Assembly: GCA_905478335.1 (NCBI GenBank)
Contig: CAJQIC010000046.1
Coordinates: forward strand, 1-50,408
Length of the DNA stretch: 50,408 bases
Direction: 5' to 3'
Origin: an uncultured Bacteroidia bacterium
GTDB lineage: Bacteria; Bacteroidota; Bacteroidia; NS11-12g; UBA9320
The notes under the pieces are model-generated. The model saw nothing but the letters and a program-made list of their open reading frames with translations. It had not been told where the DNA came from and made no database searches. The stretch's first letter is position 1. The number at the start of each line of letters is the position of its first letter. Position numbers and translations under genes: made by a program. Shown piece by piece: positions 1 through 7,566 of this stretch.

Positions 1-36
1 CAGGATGCACCAGTATTAGTACCCGAAGAACTATAG
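1..36 (+). CDS. 3' end of an upstream gene (partial)
   Basis: Frame 1 is open from the first base and ends at TAG 34-36, giving the tail QDAPVLVPEEL. An acidic/hydrophobic tail followed by AT-rich non-coding sequence fits the end of a real gene that starts outside the window. Eleven codons are too few to identify the product, and chance openness cannot be excluded. Confidence 0.35.
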   Translation, partial: QDAPVLVPEEL

Positions 37-231
37 TGTACAAATATTACGGTTGCTTGTGTTTCAAAGGAAAGAAAGCATAAAGATGCTAGTAAAATAA
101 ATAAGTAAGTTTTTTGCATTGGATTTTACGTTAAACGTTCCGCAATCTAACAAATTTCAATAAATCTTAAAATAGATTGTAGACCTCAGATTTAAAAGTT
201 CGATAACGTTCTGATTCCCCCTATCGAGGTC

Positions 232-483
232 GTGAATGAAATGAATGCTCAACATGCAGAGAAATTTGCGCATGTAAGCAAACAAGAAACACTATCACTG
301 CTGCGAAGAAATAGCAAAGAAGCGGCTGATTCGGTTCGTTCCTTTACGGATGCAGAACTAGATCAATCTGGTAAAGTGTCACTGAATGCAAATGCACCAC
401 TAACCGCCCAATTCTTTATTGAGGACCACGCACTTCGACATAGCTATCATCATTTTGAAAAAATACGGCAAACCATCAAGTGA
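232..483 (+). pseudogene. DinB-like protein, C-terminal fragment
   Basis: The 83 residues resemble the C-terminal half of DinB/DUF664-type four-helix-bundle proteins. There is a helix with alternating Leu/Arg, a stretch like SFTDAELDQSGKVS, and a final helix with an ALRHSYHHFEKI motif carrying the last metal-ligand His of the fold. Full DinB proteins are usually about 150-170 residues, so the first two helices are missing. The frame is open back to TAA 193-195, but the DNA further upstream is AT-rich with stops in all frames and shows no displaced N-terminus. Possible starts are GTG 232 or ATG 241. I infer a decayed remnant; a short functional protein is less likely. The family link rests on pattern only. 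Confidence 0.5.
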
Positions 484-527
484 TACACTAATGTCTTAAC
501 CTGCCATAGAACTAATCACGTTATACG

Positions 528-535
528 TAATTTTG
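528..535 (+). promoter_or_regulatory. TAnnTTTG-type -7 element
   Basis: TAATTTTG matches the Bacteroidota -7 consensus and lies only 4 nt before the ATG at 540. Initiation would fall at or beside the start codon, so the transcript would be leaderless if this element is used. No good -33 TTTG is visible. Confidence 0.4.
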
Positions 536-539
536 GCCC

Positions 540-1271
540 ATGAAAAATACAATTCTGGGAGTGTTGGTTCTGGTAGCATTAGGCTGCGGCAAAAAACCTT
601 CACAAGAAACAAAGGAAGTTGTCCAGAGAAAAGTTGAGGAGCATAATTTACAAGAGTATTATTTTCCCCTTTCTGATACCATGGTACCAACAACCTATAC
701 CTACGAGGTGGTAACGGCATCAAAAGATAAATCACCAGAATTCTATTACGAGAGTTTAACTTTTAGGCGACATGACGATGGGAATTATGCGTTCACTAGA
801 TACGATAAAAGAAACAATTTAATAGACAGTTTAGTCTTTACTCTAGACCAAAAAGGGGCAAACGTTGCGGGCCATTTTATCAAAACGGAAAACAATGATT
901 TTGTGAAAGCTGATGTGAGCCCTAGCCTAATGTTTCCTTGGAAAAGGGAACTGAATGGTCGTATGACAAACATTTTTAAATATCGATCAATGGTAAACGG
1001 GCAGTTAATCTCAACTTCGGTTAACGTCAACAATGGGTTTGTGGGATTTTTACCAGTCGATAACGCTTTGTCGAACGAAAATTCATGCATCAAAATTGTA
1101 CATCAAACAGAAACGCGGTTTGAGATATTGGAAACACAAGAAGCGTTCAACTATTCGTCGAAAGGCGAAATAATAGATTTAAAAGGGGTGGGACTTTACA
1201 AGTCGATTGAGATGAACAACCATGGAGATACGACTATCAAAAAACTTGTAGAGATAAAACGAGATATTTAA
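540..1271 (+). CDS. Putative lipoprotein, unknown function
   Basis: The 243-residue protein starts with a short lipoprotein signal: MKNT, a hydrophobic stretch, then a lipobox ending LVALGC with Cys16. It is therefore likely to be lipid-anchored in the cell envelope. The mature part is rich in Tyr, Asn and beta-type sequence and contains no catalytic motif I recognise. Fairly even polarity and the absence of further hydrophobic segments suggest a soluble periplasmic or surface domain. It stands alone, 40 nt before the DUF2200 gene, with a promoter-like element almost touching its ATG. The lipoprotein call is solid; the function is unknown. Confidence 0.75.
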   Translation: MKNTILGVLVLVALGCGKKPSQETKEVVQRKVEEHNLQEYYFPLSDTMVPTTYTYEVVTASKDKSPEFYYESLTFRRHDDGNYAFTRYDKRNNLIDSLVFTLDQKGANVAGHFIKTENNDFVKADVSPSLMFPWKRELNGRMTNIFKYRSMVNGQLISTSVNVNNGFVGFLPVDNALSNENSCIKIVHQTETRFEILETQEAFNYSSKGEIIDLKGVGLYKSIEMNNHGDTTIKKLVEIKRDI

Positions 1272-1311
1272 ATTCGGAAGTGAAATTAGGCAGCTATCAC
1301 AAGAATTTACA

Positions 1312-1674
1312 ATGACGACAACACCGGAACACGACCAACGCATAGCTAAATTAACTTTTGCATCGGTCTATCCTCACTACATAACTAAAGTAGAAAGTAA
1401 AGGGAGAAGCAAAGAAGAATTGCTGCAAGTGATTGAATGGCTAACCGGTTTTAATGAAGCCTACTTAGACGAGCTAATACAAGAGAAAGCAACGTTTGAG
1501 ACGTTTTTTCAGCGGGCGACTTTAAACCCAAATGCGTCGTTGATCAAAGGCGTAATCTGTGGTTATCGGATAGAAGATATTGTAACACCTTTGACCAAAC
1601 AAACCCGCTATATGGACAAACTCGTTGACGAATTAGCGAAGGGTCGTAAAATGGAAAAGATCTTACGGGCATAA
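1312..1674 (+). CDS. DUF2200 family protein
   Basis: The 120-residue protein matches the DUF2200 family nearly end to end by recall. It has the N-terminal TPEHDQRIAKLTFASVYPHY, a central EELLQVIEWLTGF helix, the NPNASLIKGVICGYR block and the basic C-terminus DELAKGRKMEKILRA. The family is small, cytosolic, conserved in many bacteria and has no established function. The length is typical, so the gene appears intact. It is not clearly co-transcribed with the transporter downstream: the 141 nt gap has no terminator I can see. Confidence 0.88.
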   Translation: MTTTPEHDQRIAKLTFASVYPHYITKVESKGRSKEELLQVIEWLTGFNEAYLDELIQEKATFETFFQRATLNPNASLIKGVICGYRIEDIVTPLTKQTRYMDKLVDELAKGRKMEKILRA

Positions 1675-1815
1675 CTGTCTCCTCCTTTAAACGAAAATAA
1701 GCCTCTAAAACCCTTCCCAATGAGCGGTGTTTCACACTATGTTCAGTCAATCCGAAGGATTTTTTATTAAAATGTGTTATTTTTCAAAGCTAATGTTTGG
1801 TCAAAATTGTAATAC

Positions 1816-4035
1816 GTGAAAAAAACGAGAGTCACACCTAAGGCGGGGTTTAAAGGGTTAATAGAAAACTGGCAAAGTGATTTAATCGCGGCGGTCAGCG
1901 TTGCCTTAATCGCGTTGCCACTGTCTTTAGGTATTGCTTTGGCAGCAGGTGCTCCTGCCATGTCTGGGATAATATCCGCAATTGTGGGTGGTGTGGTGAC
2001 AACACTTTATCGGGGCGGACACATTTCAGTAAATGGTCCAGCAAAAGGGGTAATTGCCGTAATTTTATTAGGCATCGGTTTAATGGACGATGGGACTGGG
2101 CAAGCTTTTAACTATGTCCTTGCAGCCATTGTTGTATCCGGTGCGATTCAAGTTGTTTTAGGGCTGCTCAAACTTGGACGATTGGCAGATATATTCCAAT
2201 CTTCTGTCATTCACGGACTTCTGGCGGCTATCGGTATCATCATTTTCGCCAAACAAATACACGTTGCCTTAGGCACTCATTCTGATAGCCATAACATCGT
2301 GCAAAACCTTATTGACGCGGTCAAAATGTTGCCAGAGGCGAACCCTTTTGTCGTAATTATTTCTCTACTCGGGTTGCTATTGCTCTTGTTTCATTCTAAA
2401 ATTAGTTACCACTTTTTTCACCTCTTACCAACTCCGATGTGGGTCATTGCTTTGTCCATACCCATGGTGTATATTTTTGGGTTTCACGATGCGCAAACAC
2501 TTTCTTTTTTCGGTAGATCCTACGACGTAGGACCACATTTATTATTAGATATTCCGGATAACATAATGGATTCCATTATGCATCCAAATTTTGGGAAGAT
2601 ACATACCATCGAATTCTGGACTACTGTCGTGTCTATTCTCATCATCACAAGCATAGAATCACTGGCCATCGCCAAAGCGATTGACAAAATAGACCCATAC
2701 AAGCGAAAGACAGACTTAAATAAAGATTTAACAGGGATAGGTTTAAGTACAATGGCTGCAGGCATGTTGGGCGGTTTACCCATTATCTCGGTAATTATTA
2801 GAAGTACAGTGAATGTACATAATGGGGCTAAGACCAAATGGTCGAACATGTATCAAGGCCTAATCTTGTTGCTTTTTATTGTGGTGTTGAGTCCGATTAT
2901 GCAACAGGTGCCGCTGTGCGCTTTTGCTATTTTATTGGTTTACACGGGTTTCAAACTCGCTTCACCTTCGGTCTTTAAACAGGTTTACAACCATGGTGTG
3001 GAACAGCTGATTTTTTTCATCGGAACTATGGTGTTAACCTTATATACCAACCTGCTTATCGGGTTGTTAGGCGGGCTCTTATTGGCGTTGCTGAGTCATT
3101 GGATTTTATCTCGTGTTTCTATTCCTAGGTTCTTCCAAATGATATTTGATTCTGGATCCATAGTGGTTTTAAACCCTGACGGAACATACATATTAAAGAT
3201 TAGGGGGGTGGCAAATTTTCTTAGCATCCTGAATATTAAAAAGCTGATTGCTCAAATACCTGCTGGCTCAAATGCTACTATCGATTTGTCGGAAACTAGG
3301 CTCATTGGGACTACAGTGTTAGAAGACATATATGATTTTAGAAAAAGCCATAAAGACAGCGGTGGTGTCTTAAATATCAAGGGCTTAGATCAACACATTT
3401 CGTCTACCAATCATAAACTCGCTACAAAAATCAAGACTAATATTCTGCAACCACTCAATAGACGCCAGAATTTATTGAAAGAAATGGCCGAAAATTATGG
3501 GTGGAATTTTGAGGTTGAACCCCAGGAAGATTTAGAATATTACCAGTCGTTTTACTTCTTCAAAACGCGACCATTAGAAATCCAGAAGAACTGCATATCT
3601 GACAATGACAAGGATATGCATATGCGCTTATTGGATGTGCGCTTCGAAGAAGGTGCAGACATTTTTCCTGATGAGTATAGCACAACACTTGGGCTGTTAA
3701 AACTGCCATTTAAGATTCCAAAGTTCACGATCGAGAAAAAAGATTTCTTAGATAAAGTATTACATATCGCTCAGCATAAGGACATAGATTATATTGTTTA
3801 CGAGGATGCGATTGAGGATTACATTGTGAAGGTAAACGACGTTGACGAAATGGGCGCATTCCTATCGGAGCGACTTAAGGTCCTGATCGAGATTAGCGGT
3901 ATTCATCACCTCGAAAGCAACGGGGAAGCTATCCTGATTATGAGCAAAAACCTTGCACTCGCTCAAGTCAAAGACTATATCCGTATGATTCAATTTGTAG
4001 AGAATGTGAAGGATATGCTTAAGCAGAAACGTTAG
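1816..4035 (+). CDS. SulP family inorganic anion transporter with C-terminal extension
   Basis: This 739-residue SulP/SLC26-type carrier starts with GTG at 1816. About twelve hydrophobic segments span residues 20-435, including the family's LPLSLGIALAAG region and AIVGGVVTTLYRGG. A STAS-like domain follows at about 455-560, then roughly 140 further residues (600-739) with no membrane segment, which is longer than many SulP proteins. Known relatives move sulfate, bicarbonate or other anions across the inner membrane, often driven by Na+ or H+. The substrate cannot be read from sequence alone, and no carbonic anhydrase or sulfate-assimilation gene lies beside it. The GTG start puts a basic KKTR stretch just before the first membrane segment, as expected. 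Confidence 0.9.
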   Translation: MKKTRVTPKAGFKGLIENWQSDLIAAVSVALIALPLSLGIALAAGAPAMSGIISAIVGGVVTTLYRGGHISVNGPAKGVIAVILLGIGLMDDGTGQAFNYVLAAIVVSGAIQVVLGLLKLGRLADIFQSSVIHGLLAAIGIIIFAKQIHVALGTHSDSHNIVQNLIDAVKMLPEANPFVVIISLLGLLLLLFHSKISYHFFHLLPTPMWVIALSIPMVYIFGFHDAQTLSFFGRSYDVGPHLLLDIPDNIMDSIMHPNFGKIHTIEFWTTVVSILIITSIESLAIAKAIDKIDPYKRKTDLNKDLTGIGLSTMAAGMLGGLPIISVIIRSTVNVHNGAKTKWSNMYQGLILLLFIVVLSPIMQQVPLCAFAILLVYTGFKLASPSVFKQVYNHGVEQLIFFIGTMVLTLYTNLLIGLLGGLLLALLSHWILSRVSIPRFFQMIFDSGSIVVLNPDGTYILKIRGVANFLSILNIKKLIAQIPAGSNATIDLSETRLIGTTVLEDIYDFRKSHKDSGGVLNIKGLDQHISSTNHKLATKIKTNILQPLNRRQNLLKEMAENYGWNFEVEPQEDLEYYQSFYFFKTRPLEIQKNCISDNDKDMHMRLLDVRFEEGADIFPDEYSTTLGLLKLPFKIPKFTIEKKDFLDKVLHIAQHKDIDYIVYEDAIEDYIVKVNDVDEMGAFLSERLKVLIEISGIHHLESNGEAILIMSKNLALAQVKDYIRMIQFVENVKDMLKQKR

Positions 4036-4113
4036 TAGGAATTAGGGTTACGTTTGCTATGAATTTGCTAAATGCACAAGAACAAAGAGAATAGAACATA
4101 GAGAATAGACGAC

Positions 4114-4166
4114 CATTCACTCATTCCTCATTCACTCATTCCTCCTTCAATCCTTCAATCCTTCAG
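4114..4166. repeat. Short tandem repeats (15 bp x2, then 8 bp units)
   Basis: Two perfect 15-bp copies of CATTCACTCATTCCT (4114-4128, 4129-4143) are followed by CCTTCAAT units at 4144-4151 and 4152-4159 and a decayed unit to about 4166. The array fills the space between the convergent SulP and AAA-block genes and ends 16 nt from the stop codon of the minus-strand gene. It uses the same 8-mer as the array at 9604-9643. Confidence 0.85.
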
Positions 4167-4182
4167 CCCTTCAAACCTTCCT

Positions 4183-5772
4183 TCACTCCTCCCCCCAATA
4201 CGCGCTCATGTGAGCCTCAGCTTGACGAATCCAACTGTCGTTGTTGATTAACGAGTCTTGGTTGATCCACGTTACTTTGCCGTGTGTCGCGTCTGTTAAG
4301 GTCAATTCAGGGATGCTACCTCCGATGTATTCCCCATCGTCACCTGCTTTGGTTACAATAGTGCTTAACCACATGAATCGAGGGGTGCCATTGACAAAAC
4401 GAACAAATGGACGACTTTCAGCGGGATAGTTTTTACTCCAATCATAATTCTTTTTACTTTCTATGATTTTTGCTGATATGGCACTGCTTCCAATAAAGGG
4501 GTCTTTGGAGTTACGGTGATCAACGAAATACACTTTTTTGTCGTTGTCCCCAGGAATTAACAAACTCAAGCTTAACCCTTTTTTAGATTCTTCATACGGT
4601 TCAAGACCGAAGAAATTATACAGTTTTGCGTCTTTATTTACATTAAAAAATGTCACAAACGGTTGTGGGTTTGACTCGTTTGGTAGTTCTGGGATACGAA
4701 TATCGCCCTCGTGGTAAAAAGGCATTGGTGCAAAGAAACCATTCGTGAATCTGAAGCTTTCAGCTGTAAATCGAGCGACGCGTTTGGGGATTAAATTTTG
4801 GCCTTTTAGGTAGCTAATGGTAGGAACACTATCTACGGCTACATAATCACCTCTACCTAAAAGCACACGGGTTACATATGCGTCGTCCTCACTTTTTTCA
4901 TGAATGACAAAAACACCTCCAAAAACGGGTCTTGGAAACAAAAAACCTTTCCATCGTATAATGGGTACAACTTGCACCCAATGATTGTCTTCATCTGCTA
5001 AATAAAACGGAGTCGCAGTCTCACAATTTAGATATTGCAACAAAGAGAATCGTTTAGTCACTGCGGAAGAGGTTTTCTTACTAAATAGCAGTAATTCACC
5101 AATATCGAAATTTACATCCTTGCGGTACTTTGCTGAGAAAACAGGGGCCGGCAGGTTGGATGGTACGTGAATGACTTCGTACATATTTTTTTGCAGTTGC
5201 TGCAGTTTATATGCCTTCGATGGTCCAACAGCGCAACTGTAGTAATAGGCGTCGTTTTTCCCTCTTATAAATCTAGGGGGTGTCGCATCTTCAGTTTCAG
5301 ACAGGGCTTCTTGATTAATCAACGTTTTGACAGAGTTTAAAGGTTGAATACGCTCATGTCCTGTCTCTGGCAATGCTTGTAACACCACCTTTTCAATACC
5401 GGTATAATGATAGTATAAACTCAAATATTTGAATATGCTGGGGCCTGCCATATAAGAGAATGCAATAAATACTAAGAGCACTACAGACGAAAATACATTG
5501 TCTTTGTTGCTGCGTTTGCTCCATCCGTTGAAATACCAAATTGCGATGATCAATCCAATAATCACCAACAAGGCGTATTTTCTAACCGCCAAAACACCTG
5601 GTTGAATAGTGGCACGGTTGATAAACAGCAAAGCTAGAACCAAAACCAAACAAATAATGGTTTTGACAGGGTGCTTCTTTATCTGTGTTTTAAGAAATGC
5701 GCCAAACCGTTTACGAATATTATATACGGTCCAATAAATGCGGTTTCCAGATTTTTCGTTGTTCGCTGCCAT
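4183..5772 (-). CDS. Membrane-anchored protein of the AAA+ gene block, unknown function
   Basis: This 529-residue protein is the last gene of the block. After a basic N-terminus there are three hydrophobic segments, at about 36-52, 65-82 and 92-110. A large, mostly beta-looking domain of about 410 residues follows and carries no motif I recognise. If the topology is simple, this domain is extracytoplasmic, but the positive-inside pattern was judged only by eye. The gene follows the small membrane protein after 5 nt, so the two are probably translated together. Its place at the end of an operon with an AAA+ ATPase suggests a membrane platform or client for the ATPase. That is inference; no homologue is recognised. 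Confidence 0.75.
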   Translation of the reverse strand: MAANNEKSGNRIYWTVYNIRKRFGAFLKTQIKKHPVKTIICLVLVLALLFINRATIQPGVLAVRKYALLVIIGLIIAIWYFNGWSKRSNKDNVFSSVVLLVFIAFSYMAGPSIFKYLSLYYHYTGIEKVVLQALPETGHERIQPLNSVKTLINQEALSETEDATPPRFIRGKNDAYYYSCAVGPSKAYKLQQLQKNMYEVIHVPSNLPAPVFSAKYRKDVNFDIGELLLFSKKTSSAVTKRFSLLQYLNCETATPFYLADEDNHWVQVVPIIRWKGFLFPRPVFGGVFVIHEKSEDDAYVTRVLLGRGDYVAVDSVPTISYLKGQNLIPKRVARFTAESFRFTNGFFAPMPFYHEGDIRIPELPNESNPQPFVTFFNVNKDAKLYNFFGLEPYEESKKGLSLSLLIPGDNDKKVYFVDHRNSKDPFIGSSAISAKIIESKKNYDWSKNYPAESRPFVRFVNGTPRFMWLSTIVTKAGDDGEYIGGSIPELTLTDATHGKVTWINQDSLINNDSWIRQAEAHMSAYWGEE

Positions 5773-5777
5773 ACAGA

Positions 5778-6290
5778 TTACCTGTCTAAAAAGTCTTGCA
5801 CCCCTTTACGCCAATCGTCGTCTTTTTTCTTTTCTTGTTTGGGTTCTGGCTTATCTAATTTTTCGGGCTCAATTACTTTTTTAGGCGCTTCCTTAGCTCC
5901 TAAATCAGCTTCCAACGCATCTATCTTTTTTAATGTTTCGTTGGCTTTGGCCAAGCCCTGTGGCAGTTTCTTGGCGATAAACGGACCAACATAAAAACCT
6001 ATTAAAACCGCTATTAGGGCAATTGCGCCGTGTAACATGGTGATTAATGGATTCAGGTTGCCCAACCACCATGTTATATACATAAACACACCGGTGATTA
6101 GGATAGCTGGAACAAGTCTTTTTGAAAAAGGTTGGTTACGTATAAAGGTCAAATCCGTGCCCTCGGGTAATCGTTCTTTATGGGTTAAATCAAACCACCG
6201 TTTGTGCCATTTCAATCCTTTTTTGTGATCCCAAAGAACGAAACTGATGCCTAATACAAGGCCGATGATTAATGATAAAAGCGTATCCAT
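5778..6290 (-). CDS. Small membrane protein of the AAA+ gene block
   Basis: The 170-residue protein has three hydrophobic segments (about 4-20, 60-77 and 84-105). The cytoplasmic-type stretch between the first two is rich in Lys, Trp and His. After the last segment comes a charged tail of about 65 residues (Lys/Glu/Pro-rich, with EPEKLDKPEPKQEKKKDDDW) that looks disordered or coiled. This architecture suits a membrane anchor with a flexible docking tail. It begins 4 nt after the 423-residue gene and ends 5 nt before the large membrane protein. No family is recognised. Confidence 0.75.
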   Translation of the reverse strand: MDTLLSLIIGLVLGISFVLWDHKKGLKWHKRWFDLTHKERLPEGTDLTFIRNQPFSKRLVPAILITGVFMYITWWLGNLNPLITMLHGAIALIAVLIGFYVGPFIAKKLPQGLAKANETLKKIDALEADLGAKEAPKKVIEPEKLDKPEPKQEKKKDDDWRKGVQDFLDR

Positions 6291-6294
6291 AATG

Positions 6295-7566
6295 CTAGAT
6301 TAGTTGATTGTAAATATGTTTATGAGCCAGTATTTTGTTGATTGTCCAAACCTGGAGTTGTTCGTTCCAAGTCTGATACTCCGTATAGAATTTCGACTTG
6401 TCGAACAAGTACATCATTACTGGGTTGGCATTGTTGTAATTTGAAAGAAGTTGCCACAGTACTGCTTTTTCTTGACCAGCTAAATTTGTATTCGGATTCA
6501 ATAAATATGGTCTCAAAGTTTCGGAAATATCAGCTGTTTTTAGCGGCCTTTTATCCTTCAGTTGTGCGTGAAAACGCTCAAAGTCAAAATAAACATCTGG
6601 CAGAGAGCCATCCTGAGCCATTCGGTTTACAAGCCCTTTTCGTTGGTTTCTATTCAGTACTGTATAGTCTACATCGGAATCTAGTTTGGACAGTGCCGTC
6701 ATCATAACATGTTCTTGCATTACCTCCACCAAACCAGGGTTTGATTCAAAAAGTGAAACATCACTCGAGATCAAACCAGCATTATACAGATAACTGATAA
6801 GGCTCGGATCTTTAATATTGTATTCTACATGGCCGTGTTCTATTTCGCCAGATACGCCAGTTTCAGCGCCCTCATATACCAATAATGGTTTGTCATTTTT
6901 TAACCGTTTGAATACATAAATGCCTTGAAATGCCGCTGTATAAAATGTGTCGATATCGTTAAAAGGGTGCGCAGGTATTTCGAACTTCATATACCTTAAA
7001 TCGCCGTATTTTTTACATGATTCTATGATGTCGCTCCGCAGTTGATCATCTGACCAAGCCTGTGGTTTGTCATAAAATTCTCTAATTAACGCACGCTGTT
7101 TTTTACTTGCATTCATTAAACGCCCTACAGACGAGAAGTTTACTTTGATATAGTCCATCATAAGTAAATCTTGGGGTGAACGGTAAGCAGAGATTTCTTG
7201 ATCTAGTTCAAACCATAAACCTGTTTTGGAGGTGATGTCGGCAATTTGTGCGCCGTATTCTGCGAATAGATTTTTGTGTATTTGTCTGTCAAAACTGTGG
7301 AAAGGCATATAGATAGCACTCTCGGCTTGCTTTGGTGATATAACAACGCCGTACGGATTGGCTAACCCATGTGACAGATAATATCGATCCCCTTGTTCGT
7401 CAGCAATCTCTGGGCTCCATCCCCATCCATCTATATGGAACTTTTTAAGTTTAGTTGGGGCCAGACCAATGTCGTTAAGGCATTCGTTGTAACGTTTGAC
7501 CATCGTTGGATTACTAACCTCTATGAGGTTATGTCCGAACAACTCACTTTCAATCAGCTTAATCAT
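6295..7566 (-). CDS. Unknown soluble protein encoded next to the AAA+ ATPase
   Basis: The 423-residue protein lacks a signal peptide and membrane segments, so it is probably cytosolic. It is rich in aromatic residues, with several Trp/Tyr-containing blocks such as FHIDGWGWSPEIADEQGDRYY near 43-63. Its start overlaps the end of the AAA+ gene by 8 nt, a sign of translational coupling and of a physical or stoichiometric link. No catalytic motif or known domain is apparent. An adaptor or substrate role for the ATPase is a guess from position only. The start is ATG 7564-7566. Confidence 0.75.
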   Translation of the reverse strand: MIKLIESELFGHNLIEVSNPTMVKRYNECLNDIGLAPTKLKKFHIDGWGWSPEIADEQGDRYYLSHGLANPYGVVISPKQAESAIYMPFHSFDRQIHKNLFAEYGAQIADITSKTGLWFELDQEISAYRSPQDLLMMDYIKVNFSSVGRLMNASKKQRALIREFYDKPQAWSDDQLRSDIIESCKKYGDLRYMKFEIPAHPFNDIDTFYTAAFQGIYVFKRLKNDKPLLVYEGAETGVSGEIEHGHVEYNIKDPSLISYLYNAGLISSDVSLFESNPGLVEVMQEHVMMTALSKLDSDVDYTVLNRNQRKGLVNRMAQDGSLPDVYFDFERFHAQLKDKRPLKTADISETLRPYLLNPNTNLAGQEKAVLWQLLSNYNNANPVMMYLFDKSKFYTEYQTWNEQLQVWTINKILAHKHIYNQLI

